Assembly (NCBI RefSeq): GCF_025766255.1
Contig: NW_026516862.1
Location: forward strand, 1-55,779
Origin: Zychaea mexicana
Lineage: Eukaryota; Mucoromycota; Mucoromycetes; Mucorales; Lichtheimiaceae
Reading direction: 5' to 3'
Length of the DNA: 55,779 nucleotides
In this document: positions 35,975-47,818 of the stretch, piece by piece
Layout of the letters: each line of letters starts with the position of its first letter
How positions within the stretch are numbered: the first letter of the stretch is position 1
The notes under the pieces: model-generated
Database searches by the model: none
The model's input: the letters and a program-made list of their open reading frames with translations, nothing else
Told to the model about the DNA's origin: nothing
Position numbers and translations under genes: made by a program

Positions 35975-36825
35975 GCAGCTTTTTTTGTATTTACTCTGCA
36001 AAAATGTTATATAAATCGTGTTTTTGTGCGCGTGAAAGAGAGAGATAATAAAGGCTAGTAGCGATTCCTGCCTCGCTTCACTATGTGTCATTCAACGGAT
36101 ATCGCGTCGCAAAAGAGGTTCCCCTTGGCCCCTCATGTTCTAGGCAAGCCCCCAGAACCCAGATAGCGATGTCAACAAGGCTCGATTACGTCTTTGAGCC
36201 TCGCGAGCACAACCATTTGCATTTTGATACGTATTGTATGAATTGCCGCTATATCATTTGGGATATCACTTTCTATCTGATACTGTTTCAATAGCAACTC
36301 AGCTCCGCGCGCTTTACATGCTCGCTTACCTTGGAAAGTGTTTTCAAAAGTCTAGCATCAAGCTGGACATTAAAATCTGTACTGTTTTGTATGATCCAGG
36401 CACTCGTGGTCGCGTAATCCACCATTGCCTCGCAAGGTAGGCCCGGCGCACACTCGTTAGTAAGCTCACTGAAGCAAGCATAAAATCGTATAATAGACAA
36501 AGGGGCGTTTAGTCGTTTAATGTATACCATGAGAACAAAACATTTCAAAACCCATGGCCTCACGGCCAGTGTACTTTGAGCGGAACAGCTGAATTGATGT
36601 ATACTTTATCAATGACAAATTTGCAAATAACGAAAGAGAATACTCCCTGTTTCTCACAAAAAGTTATTGGTGCCTGTTTTTTGGAAAGACCCGTACGTTC
36701 TTTCTCAGGTTTACTACTATTAGTTCGCGCCACATGATAAAATATGTTTGTTTAATATGACGATGCAAGATATATTGGTTTGTTGCGTGTTTGTTTACAT
36801 GAGATTGTGTTGCAAGTTTTATTCA
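35975..36825. other. Convergent intergenic spacer
   Basis: AT-rich 3' flanks of the MARCH5-like gene and of INO80, with short unassigned open frames (for example 36085-36294 and 36288-36563 minus). No gene or RNA was recognised. Confidence 0.5.
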
Positions 36826-39800
36826 TCAACCAGTGAACGAAATGTTTGTCCTCGGTCGGCCGATCCTGCCACTCTTTTTCTTACTCGACGAAGACGACGA
36901 AGATGCTCCTACAGACGGATCATCCTCGGGCAACGTATCACCTCCTGCGCTCATAAGCCGATCAATTGCCGCTTCTGATGACGATGATGCTTTGTCTGCC
37001 TTCTTTGATCGTTTGCTTGGCCGTGCAGTCTTCTTCTTTTCTTCTTCTTCCGCTTTCCGCTTAAGTTGCATTTGAAGATTATTGTCCATTTCTACATGTG
37101 TACAGAAGATTTCGTGAGATATAAATCGACATAGCCATTTCAATCAGAATAAGATGTAAACCTCTCCTTTCTTACCCTCATCATCCAACAACAATGATAC
37201 AATCTCTCTTGGCTTAAAGTCCACTTGTTTGAATTCGCCTCCAGAAATAACCACTTTTTGAATCTGTAATACAATGGTACAGAAGCCATACAATCGTTAG
37301 AAACGGCAAAAACTATGCTTTACTGCGTTGCTCACGCATACGCGTGTTTGGAAAGGATAACATTACCTCGTCCTTTTGCTTTGCACGTTGCAAGATTCGT
37401 TCTTCGATGGTACCCTTTGTAATGAGTCTGTACACAGTCACTTGCTTTGTCTGACCAAGACGATGTGCTCGATCCATAGCCTATAAAAGAAAAGCATATT
37501 ACCGGGTCATTCCTCTGCTTACACACACACACACACAAGATGGATCAAAATACAAAAAAACACCATACCTGTTGATCCACAGTCGGATTCCAGTCACTGT
37601 CGTAAAAGATTACAGTATCGGCGGCTGTCAAGTTGATACCCAGACCACCAGCACGCGTACTCAACAAGAAGATAAAGATTTCGGGCCGTGTTTGCCAATC
37701 TGATACCATGTCACGTCGATCAGAAATCTTCGAAGAGCCATCGAGTCGCAGGTATTTGTATTGCTTGTATGAGATGTATTCTTCAAACAAATCGATCATG
37801 CGAGTCATCTGGAAGTATACCAAGCATCGATGGCCTTCCAATTTTAACTTTTCTAGCAATCGATCCAGTGTCGCCAATTTGCCCGAATCCAAAATAAGAT
37901 CACGCATTGCTGTAATACAATTTTATGTGTGACACGAAGAATCATGTCAGAAAGAGACTGTGCGGGCATGTAATATTTGAGGGATTCTGTTATCAAGAGA
38001 AAGGAGCATGGAAGCTTACCAGGAACTTTCATCATAGAGTAGCCATGACCGGAGACCGGTACAGTCATGATTCCTTGACCATTGGACTTGCGTGTCACTG
38101 TGGATAACTCAACAGCTTCGGATCTCATGGACATACTGACGTACTGCGGTTTGCCGAAGAGACATGCACGAATTGATGGATCGAACATTAAGTTGACTTG
38201 ATCATAGTTGAATGATCGGTCAGAACAAACAGCATCAATCGGTACAGTGCGAGCCTATACACAACAAATATATGTCGATAACGTATTCGTACGAAAAAAT
38301 TCAAAAGCAAACAGAAAAGTAAACATGCTTACCCCTGGAATATAGGATTGATCAAATTGTTCAATCATGTGATTCATTTGTTCGCCAACGCTCGTCAAAT
38401 CATCCATGACACTTCCAGGTACCACGGCCAGTCGGGCAGTGGGTGCATAAGTCTCACTTATGAGGAAACTTGCGTAAGTGTTAATCGGTGCTGAAGGATA
38501 CTTTTCTTCGTCCCGGACATAGAATCGCCGTCTTGCACTGTGATCTCTTTGTGACAAGTACGAAATCCACCGCGTCACCAAAGACTGCTTGAACATGTAA
38601 CTTGCTTGCTGCGGTGATGTATCAATGAATCGAAGGAAGGAGAACGCAGCATCTAATGTCATCAAAATGAAAGTTAGAGACTTACTACCAGCATATTTTC
38701 AAACATCATTATTTACCTTTTTCATCAGAGTACATGGACTCTTGTATATAGTCAGGCTTCCAGATATTCATCAAGTTGTCGAGGTATCGAGTGGAAAAAC
38801 CGGCATTGGAGTGAGGGCCAGGATTTCGTAAAATTCCTCCATTGCGGTAAAGGTGTTTGGGAATGTGATACTTGATATGGCTTTGAGAAGAATACGGACA
38901 ATACAAGGACGATTCTTTGGTGAGTGAGCCGGTTTCACTAAAGGCACAGAAAGCTAGGGGTGATTGGACATCTGCGCGTTCAAATAACTCTGGATGATTG
39001 CAGACCTAAATATCGCGTACGTTAGATACATTTGAGTTTGATTGCCACTCATTTTTTAACCTCCTCCTAACGTTCCCTGTCCTTCAATAAATTAACGCTC
39101 CTGCTAACCTTTCGAAATTGCATGACCAAGTTCATTAAACTGTCCATGCTTTCTTCGTTGAGGGATGTTGCCTTTTCTAAAAGTTCTGAAATTGAAATCT
39201 TTTGTTTGAGGCCACGATACAATGCTCGTTGCCGTGCTGTGAGATCGCAGTAAACTTCAACTTCAATCTATGCATTCGTTAAAAAAATGTGTTTGGTCAG
39301 TCAGCAAGCGTCGGCAACAACATCATGCTGTTAAAGCTTTTATTTTACCTTTTCCCCAAGTTCGTGTTGAACATTGCGCTTAATACGTCGTAACATGAAA
39401 GGTTTAAGAATCATGTGCAAACGCCGTAATTGATGCTCGTTCAGCGTTCCCTTGTTTTCGGCATGGCTTTCGATGTCTTTAGAGAACCATTCGCTGAATT
39501 CCTCGTGCGAGTCAAATAACGTTGGCATAATAAAATGCAATAGTGCCCACAGTTCTATAATGTTTGATACGTGTTTGAGTACATTGAAGCTTACATTCGA
39601 ATTAGACTGCAACATATTAGTACTTTTCCAGCATCATCATACCTTGCATACTGTTCTGAATAGGTGTACCGGTGAGTAACAAGCGGTTTCGACAGTGAAA
39701 ACCAAGCAATTGTTTCCATCGAGCACTTGAAGAGCTCTTGATGGCTTGGGCTTCATCAAGAACCATGTATTGCCACTTGACGCGTTGAAAATAGCTAACA

Positions 39801-42800
39801 TCTGTCAGAACCTATAGACAAACACGGTCAGTATAGAGCTAATAATACCAAATTATCTAAGAGCTTTGTTTTCACATCCCACATCCATACCAGCTGATAA
39901 CTTGTAATCACGACATGAAACGGTGCGTCACGGCCGTAAAGCTGCTTTCGGTTCCAAAATTGTCGCAGCACCTTACGATCCTTTGGATTACCCCAGTATG
40001 GTAGCGCCTAAGAGATTGGCACATATACTTTTAGTACAAGCGATGCTACATACACGTATTCTCCACCATCGCCACTCAAAACACTAGTACAAGCTAAAAA
40101 TTCGAGTAACTTTACCCTAAATGACGGAACAAACTTGGACACTTCTTGTTGCCAATTATGCAAGGTTGAAGCAGGCGCAATGACCAAAAACGGACCCCAA
40201 ATATTATGTACCTCTGCAAGGTAGGCCATCAACGAGATCGACTGTACAGTTTTACCGAGACCCATTTCGTCAGCAAGAATACCGTTGATGCCCTGTTCGT
40301 ACAAATTGGCTAGCCAGTTCAGGCCCTTAAGCTGATAGCTCTTGAGTTGACACATGAGCATGGATGGTTGCTTGATTTCTTCTGTGCCCATACTCGAGGG
40401 ATCTTGAAAATTCATGGTGTCCACTAAAGAAGACACACGTATTTTGTCAAGAAAACAGTACCGGTAAGCGTTTTATAGTTCTTAAGTGCAAACCCTACTA
40501 TAAAATATACTTACATTGTGCAGCACTCATGGATATGTCAGATGTTTCACTGGCAGCCAAACGTCGCTCACGAGCTCCCTCGTCAAATGCTCTAGTCTTT
40601 TCACGTTGTTTGGCGAGTGCATTTTGAGCACTACGTCGAGCCTGTTCACGAAGTTTCTCTTCGTCATCTAGAAAAAAGCAAAAACATCTTCAATAACCTC
40701 AACTATTCAAAACAAGATATGTTCAGGACTCGTATACCAAGTTTTGCTTTGCTTTACCTTCATCGAAATCTATCTCATCCAATGCCTGTTCTTCGCCCGT
40801 AATATCCAGTTCTTCTTGTTGATCTTCTGCTGTCTCATCTGATTGTGCCGCTGCTGCTGTAGCTTCTTCGCTGGCAGCTACAGCCGTCTCATCATCTTCG
40901 CCAGTATCTCCTTTAATTTTGCGCCCAATAAAGTGACTGTACAACTCGGTCTGCGTGATTAAAAAGTTGAGCTTGCGTGCCTGTCGCTGGGCTTCACGTC
41001 GTTCTTCTTCAAGTCGTAATTGTTCGAGCGCTTCCTTCTCTGCCTTCTTCCGCAGTTCTCGTTCTTCCTTTTCATTCTTCTTCCAAAAGACCAGCATCTA
41101 GATTATTTGCCCATCAAAGATATCAATATCAATATCAATAAAACAGATCTCCATAACAATATTCATTCAAGGATCCGTCTGTTTTTCTTTTCATACCTCC
41201 TTCATCGCACGCTTTGCTCGAGCTTGTACATCCTTATTAATACGTCCACCCTTGGTAGCAGAACGTCGAACCTCCTTTTGACAATACTGTGCAATCTTTT
41301 TACAATTGCCAGCTCGTGTTGCCTGAACACGCGACAGGATTCTAGCCATCTAATATTGCAATGAGAAGGTTTGATTATCGGCGATCCATTATGGTTCGAT
41401 GGAAATTTCTGTTGCTGAACGACCAAGATACGTACTCTAGGTATGTGCTTTCGGGCAATATCCAGCCAAACTGCACGACGGGCATCTTCCAGTCGCTCGC
41501 TAGCCGTTTTTTCAATTTCTTTTGGTTGCATCACTTGCTCTTCGGTTTCCTCAGTCTCTTCGTTGACCATTCTCTTATGTCCATGTTTAGCCTTTTTATG
41601 TTTACGTCGTTGCCTTTCCTTATCTTCTCTCGCAGCTTGAAGCAATAAAGCTGCTGTGCTGGAGACAGGAGTTTCATTGCTGTTCACACCATTGGTCTGT
41701 TGCTTCAGCTCCGATCCATATCGCTTTTCGTAAATTCTTTGCAAATGATTACTGATCAAGGCATGGCGATGCTGTACAAAAAAAACATATTAATCACCTC
41801 AGCCCGTATCGCATACACACACGTTCTGCATTCCCATTCTTTTAGTTGTCCTTGTCAATATAGAAGATCTGGTACTTACTGCGCGCTTATTTTCATATTC
41901 TTCAATAACGTTTTGTTTTCGTCTATAGACATCAATCATGTACTGAACCATTTCTTCTCTATGTGTATTGAAGATTTCTTCGTCGTCATCGTCGTCTGAA
42001 AGATCGAGCTCCTCAAGCGTCCTTTCCGTCAAGGTTTTCACGCGATGACCATCGTGCTCACTAAATTCTTCTGCGGAAGAATCGTCGCTGAGTTCATATC
42101 GGCGGCGACGTCCCGCTCGAGGTCGTACTCGCCCATTGTGCTGCTGTTGCTGCTGTCTCGCATGGCTTTGTTTGGCTTGACCGTTCACAGCGACTACTAC
42201 CTTAGGTGCTGATACATGATCAGGAGAGGCAGGAGTTTCCGTTGGGACGGATGGCATGAGTGGGATGTCTTCTGTATCCGTATCCGAATCAGCCATTTGA
42301 TACATCTCTTCAGTGTCGTTGTTCAGCAAATTTTTGATTCCATTGCGAAATCCTGGTTGTGGTGCTGGATCGGACACAGGTATAGGAGCAGGCTTTTCGG
42401 GCGTTGTTGGAGCTGATGCTGGTGCAGGTGCTGTCGTTGAACTAGGAACAACCGAATCGTCGTGTATTGCTGCCGCTGGCTGCACTGATGGAGGCTGCGA
42501 TTCATACGACGCTTCTCGATTTTCATAATAGGATGGTCGATCCGATGGATGCTGCTGTTGTTGTTGCGGCTGGGTCGGTGTTGACGTTAGCGAAGGTCTC
42601 GATGGTGCATCCGAAGACAGCAATTGTGATATCGACATGACAGGCGATGATGCAGCCTGTGAACGATCAAAATGGAATCCCTAGTATGACGATTCGAACA
42701 GAAATTTTAATAAGGTTGAGCGTTCGTGTATCCTTTTTGTGGTTTTTCAAACTTTAAAAGGTATACCTGAGGAGGAGACAAATGTTCTTGTTTGACTTGA

Positions 42801-43774
42801 GATGGTCTCGGTGGCGCCGCTGAAGTTACAGGCGGAGCGCGGTACGGCAATGCCTAAGCAGTAGTAAAGTAAATAAAAGAATGCCTCCGACTTGTAACTA
42901 GATGTTTGAAAATTTTAGTCGATTCCAACTTACATGTTCGGCGGCAGAAGCAGTGGTCGCTGATTGTGGAGCACCAGCGGGTTCTCTGTTTGTAGTATGA
43001 GCAGAACGTATGGGATCATACGGGGCATTTGAAGAAGAAGTATTGGATGGTTGGTTTATCGTGGGTCTAGGAAGCTGAAAGGGCGAGTTATTCGTGCCCA
43101 AATCTACGGGAAGCGGCAATGATGGTGCACCTGAGCGACTATAATCCCTGTGGGAGGATTGGAACGCACCACTGTACTGTTGTCGATGCGGGGGCGGAGG
43201 AACAGTCTACATCAGCAATAAATATACATACCGTCAATAATATATACGAGAACACGAATACGGCGTGCAGTATGTCGAATAGAAAAAGCAAACTAAAAAA
43301 AAAGACCCGTACTTGCGGTAGTGACCGGTGATTGCTATAGGGTTGTCTTTCCGCATAATCCCATGACTGAGGCGACGTTGATGAATATGAACGCGATGGC
43401 GCTGGTGGATACGGATCCCGTCGGCCATAGTCCACCTGTTGTTGCGTGGGATAAGGCTGGCAGTGCATGTTTGAAGGCAATTGCGACGGTGGAGGCAGCG
43501 AAGGACCTGCATAGCTGCCATTAGATGGTGAACGTCTGGTAGTATATCTATCCCGCTGTTGTTCTTCTCTTTCCCTATTAGTTGGAGAAGAGGAAGAAAA
43601 AGGTTGAAACGACGATTCCTGCTGCTGCTGCTGCTGCTGCTGCTGAGAAGCATTCGACGATGGCTGTTGTGGTTGAATTTGAGGTTGCATAGTGTTACTA
43701 CCGTGTTGTTGCTGCTGTTGTCGAGAAGGCTGATCAGAGGATGGTCCCTGTTGTCGATGCTGATCAAACGCCAT
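36826..43774 (-). CDS. INO80: INO80 chromatin-remodelling ATPase (Snf2 family)
   Basis: Twenty exons, high to low: 43313-43774, 42934-43206, 42767-42853, 41880-42656, 41436-41771, 41197-41349, 40758-41097, 40515-40667, 40116-40423, 39891-40007, 39643-39811, 39349-39554, 39110-39267 (one end may be off by one base), 38717-39005, 38333-38652, 38020-38254, 37569-37909, 37367-37480, 37176-37263, 36826-37091; about 1730 residues. The N-terminal 530 residues are Gln/Ser/Pro-rich. The DBINO domain (about 615-745) binds actin/Arp modules ([20 protein letters not shown]). The ATPase has ADEMGLGKT, the INO80-type DEAQ box ([12 protein letters not shown]), [25 protein letters not shown] and, after the family's long insertion (about 1180-1460), [17 protein letters not shown] and [20 protein letters not shown]. 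It slides nucleosomes and handles H2A.Z in the nucleus. The tail has an [18 protein letters not shown] segment that is AT-hook-like. Confidence 0.96.
43619..43645. repeat. CTG/CAG trinucleotide repeat in INO80 exon 1
   Basis: Nine uninterrupted CTG triplets on the plus strand (CAG on the coding strand) encode a Gln run. The surrounding exon also has CAA/CAG-rich Gln tracts. Confidence 0.95.
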
Positions 43775-45197
43775 TTACATCAACAGAAGTGAGATTCGTC
43801 AAAAGAGGAAGGAAAAAGAAGAAAGGAAGTGGGCCTTTTTGTTTTTTTGGGCTCAGTCACTCACTACAGAGTCCTTGTGGAGCTAGGCGTGCGTTTGGTC
43901 TGTTTGTCTTGGACTCTCTCTTCAGGCAGTGGGTTCGCTTTCAAGTCACGCTCGCCCATTTCTTGAAGAGCGGTAAAACTTACTTTCCTCTTCTAATAAA
44001 TCGATTTTTCTTTCTTTCTCTCCTTAGTTCGCCTATTATAGATATTGTCATATATTGATCACGTAGACGAGATGAATCCTTGATGTAGTAAAGCCTGTCG
44101 CCGTTTTCCATGCAGTAGATAATTTATATAATAGCAGCAGACAGCAATTATCATCAGAGCCAACGTTAAAAGAAGATTTGCCTTTCAAAGCTACTATCAA
44201 CAGACACAATCGATGTGTACGCACGAAAGGGTTATCCATACTGAATTAACGGCTGCTTACAAACAGTTTCCCGTGCTGAAACACGCGCTGGACACATGAA
44301 TAAGGGAACAAAATGTGTAGATGTACTACAAACAAGACCAGCAGGAAGGAAACGCCTTGCCGTGCACGTCATCTAATCCAATGACGCGGCATCTTTTGGC
44401 AAAGGCAAAAGCGGGCATAGCAGTGATTACTAGCACGTTGATTTTCATTGTCATTTTTTAAGAGCAAATAGAGAAATGCACCCAACACTGATTATGAATT
44501 GTTCACTCCCCCGAAGAACTCAGGAGTCCCGCTTACTGCCCAGTGTGAGTTTACGTATTCTTCGTGCGCTACTAGCAAACTCAAAGCCCAGTTGGATTAT
44601 CGGAACTTCAATGTGTACATTAGTACACTTAGCAGAAACACTGTGTAAAACATATCGGACAGTACGTTCGGACCCGTTGAGTATGATAGCGACATTCGGC
44701 TCTTTGATTCGAGTTGTGGGAGCAGCGGTCGGATGCGAAATACACCGGTAACCAAGATAACCAAGCCCCGTAGCCTAGCAACTACTTCTGCATCTAGCTA
44801 ATGCATCCAATCCAAACGTTTATATGGTGATAAATGGGATAAGCGACCGATCTCATCTCTAGCTTTCCCGTAATTGATATCAGTAGCAAAGAAGGGTGCG
44901 GGAAAGACCGGATGATATGTTCTATGCAATTACTTCTACACGAAAAGAAAGTCTATCGAAACTGAGGCCATCGTGGTAAAATTATCAACATTAATAATAA
45001 CTCCAACACCATGGAAGCCTGGTCACACATGAAGCGATTGCGCCATTCTAAACGAGCTGTACATCGGCCAGTCATAATCAAGCATTTTTAAAAAGGAAAT
45101 AAACAAAAGGCCGAACTGACACCTTTTATTTCTTGGTTTTGCTTTTTTTTTTCCTCAATAGCTCTACACAAAAGCACATTACAATCACTGATCCCTA
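43775..45197. other. Divergent 1.4 kb intergenic region (INO80 / GCLM)
   Basis: Shared upstream region of INO80 (minus) and the glutamate-cysteine ligase modifier (plus). The first 300 bases next to INO80 are CT/AG-skewed, as in fungal promoters. A 91-codon open frame at 44476-44751 (plus) has no motif and no splice partner. Nothing else was recognised. Confidence 0.5.
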
Positions 45198-46360
45198 ATG
45201 CCAGCCCAAGCGATTCCCGAACTGCTCGATATACCGTCTTTTAAACATTTGACCTTGTACACTGGCAATGTCATGAGAACTAGCGTTGCAGGACGCAGCA
45301 AAGCACTCAGCAAAAAATCGAATACCGAGGCGAGTTTTTTTTTTCTGGTTTAGCTAGCAAAAGAAAACCGCGCTGGAAATTCAAATTCCTTACTGTATAT
45401 ACATGTGCTTGTATGTGTATAGCTGATAACTGCTATTGACGATACATTGTATGCTTCCCTTGACCGGGATGAGCCGTCCTTCCGCTATCATGAACAAGAG
45501 TCGCTTTTGGAGGTGCCTGATCTTCGATCGCGTAGCCGGATCCTGCCGGAAGATCGAAACGATGTCGAAGTTACAGGTTATTAGTAGCGCCACGGCGCAG
45601 GATTAGTACATTGTTTATGTGTCTCTGTGAAGGGGTTCAAAAGAGTCTTACTGTTTGCTTATGCATTTTTAGCCAAGTTGTTTTATTTGGGTCAACAACA
45701 GAATAACAACAACGTAGCATCATATATACGCTCAGGCGTACAGCATCTTCAAAAGGTGCTTGGAGTGGATGCGATCGATACGTTTATTGTATCGTTTGGC
45801 GGTCGATCTGAATCCATTACGCCCGCATGGCAGCAATTGGAAGTGTTACATCAACGGAATCATACGCTGGGGAAGCTCGGTGTAGCGGATTTCTCGCAAG
45901 AACAGCTTGAGTCCATTCTATCCAACCCAGCAGTAACGGTCAAACCCTCAATCAACCAGATTAACGTGGGCCAGTGCTGCAATATGCCGTCGGCAATGAT
46001 TGAACTGGCAAAGCAACATAATATTGAATTACTGCATAATGGTGACCGAGCTGGTAAAATAACGAAAAGGGGATTTATTTGTCGTTCATGCACATTTGCT
46101 GACTAATTATTGCGAAAATTTGAACAAACAGACATCCTCGACATCGAGTCACTCTCGGCATTATTGCGGAAGCACAACGTACACGCCACAGTAGCGCCCC
46201 AATTTGTCATCAAGTATCATGTGTTTGTAAAGTGTCGGAGCGTTGTCAGTGACAAGGGGTAAGTCATACCTTCTTTTTGGGGTGGGAACATGTGCATTTC
46301 TAGTATTAACACTCGACAACGATTCTCAGTTACATAGTGGTTGGCGATACTTTAGCATAG
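45198..46360 (+). CDS. GCLM: Glutamate-cysteine ligase regulatory (modifier) subunit
   Basis: Exons 45198-45329, 45423-45576, 45673-46053, 46132-46258 and 46330-46360 give 274 residues, the same length as the animal protein. It is an aldo-keto-reductase-fold subunit that raises the activity of the catalytic subunit in the first step of glutathione synthesis in the cytosol. Visible family pieces are PSFKHLTLYTGNVMR, ATAxLFYLG-like VTAKLFYLG, LGVDAIDTFIVSFGG, HTLGKLGVADFSQEQLESIL, INQINVGQCCNMP and the C-terminal VAPQFVIKYHVFVKCRSVV...KGYIV. The first intron keeps frame only with a GC donor (GAG|GCGAGT at 45330); the nearest GT three bases on does not. The last exon is 31 nt. Confidence 0.9.
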
Positions 46361-46977
46361 TACCACAATCATCCCTTTATATAAGCTTTTAGTATAAAAA
46401 GACAAGCACAGGAATAGAAAAGGAAAGTCAAAAAGAGCAAAAGGCGAGAAAGGACTTGGCGTTAGTTTTGACGAAGAGATATAAGTGTTTCTTGGCATGG
46501 AGTATGTATGTGGCGAAAGAGGAGCAAAGGCGGGGTAGGAGGGTAAGGGAGGGATATAGTGTGTCTGTGAAGAGTGGATAGAAGCTCATCCAGCCACTCA
46601 TAATACAACAGATAGTGGGTATTTCAAAGACCCAGTCTGAAAAATTTGGCTGAGCTTAAGATCCACGCTGAAAATAGAACGTCAACTGGTTTTTATAACT
46701 TTAAAACTAATCTCACAGAACGAACGCGTCAGAGTATTGATCTTCTAGCGACGACTTGATGGACTTTATTATCGTCACTATCGATGGTAGCGCAATTGCA
46801 ATAGTAATTACGCAAAATCCGAGATGTACCTGTACACATGATATTCCACGTCTATATAACCAAGTGTCACATTGAGAGGCCGGAGCTTAGTTGGTCCCTC
46901 AACAACCATGACATACAACTAAACCTGTATAAAGTCTTTTGGTCCCAGGGAAATATTAGCATAGTATACCTCAAATT
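46361..46977. other. Intergenic, 3' flank of GCLM
   Basis: AT-rich DNA with purine runs (46400-46560). I looked here on the minus strand for further Rac exons (effector-distal G4/G5 motifs) and found none. No gene recognised. Confidence 0.5.
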
Positions 46978-47103
46978 GCTACATCAGTTTTAGGATACGA
47001 CAGTGGGCAGAGGCGATCATAATGCTCTTGACCAGCTGTGTCCCATAATCCAAGTTTGATTGGTTTGCCATCAACCACTACGTTCGCTGAGTAATTATCA
47101 AAC
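46978..47103 (-). pseudogene. Orphan Rac/Rho-family GTPase exon fragment
   Basis: A minus-strand stretch begins right after a good acceptor (CATAG|G at 47104) and reads [20 protein letters not shown], then [20 protein letters not shown], then VAI and a stop. This is the switch I/switch II region of a Rac/Cdc42-type GTPase: the effector loop, DTAGQE and the Rho-specific YDRLRPLSYP block (here with Cys for Arg and His for the usual Asp/Glu). I found no P-loop exon upstream (47104-47818) and no NKxD or SAK motifs downstream. Either a decayed gene copy or a transposed exon. It lies between GCLM and ICL1. Confidence 0.7.
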
Positions 47104-47818
47104 CTATGGTATTCGTACGACAGCCCACTACATTTTGAAGTGTACAGTACTAGGACAGGCGTTTATGCTACCCCCTTGAACCTTGTTGGCTTCATTCAGC
47201 TGCAGACGTAGCACTCGCTAGGAAAGGATGCCGTATAATGTAATAGATATTTTATGTTATGAACGAGAACCATGCTCTTTTCCGTGTATACGTGAATCTC
47301 CATTTGCGATCGCCGATACTCGATAAAAATGAAAGAACTATATGATAATACACTTCGTCATTGTGTCTAAAAGAGTGAGTTAAACAATTACCACACAGAT
47401 ATCACTTGAAGCGTGTTCCTCTTTTTCATTCTGAGATACAACGTATATAGCAACAATTAAGTTCAAAAAAGACGGTGACGTATAATAAAATCATGAGGCG
47501 TCGCTTACACCTCTCTTGCTGCCGAGCATTGAATGGGGTATAACCGTCGTCTCATCTAAGCAAATGTATCTATGGAGAAGTATACAGATGCATACTATAT
47601 TCAACAATGTCTGATGGAGAGATTAACAAATCTGCTTTTTACAAAGAAAATGTCTGATAGATGATGCATGCCAAAATGTCCTTTGAATACTTAGTAAACA
47701 ATCCAGAGATTTATGTGCGAGAAGAAATAAAACGGAAGCGGCGATAGAATAACGGGAGGTCGAAGTACAACTTTACACTGTTTAAAAAAATGTTGGGAAG
47801 AATGTATATAGGGCTTTT
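47104..47818. other. Intergenic, 3' flank of isocitrate lyase
   Basis: AT-rich DNA. I searched it on the minus strand for a GxxxxGK(S/T) exon belonging to the Rac fragment and saw none. No other gene recognised. Confidence 0.5.

Noticed and set aside
36833..37075. 80-codon plus-strand open frame opposite the INO80 tail
   Set aside because: Antisense to the confirmed last INO80 exon; Ser/Asp runs mirror the coding repeats.
44476..44751. 91-codon open frame in the INO80/GCLM promoter region
   Set aside because: No recognisable domain and no splice sites joining it to GCLM in frame.
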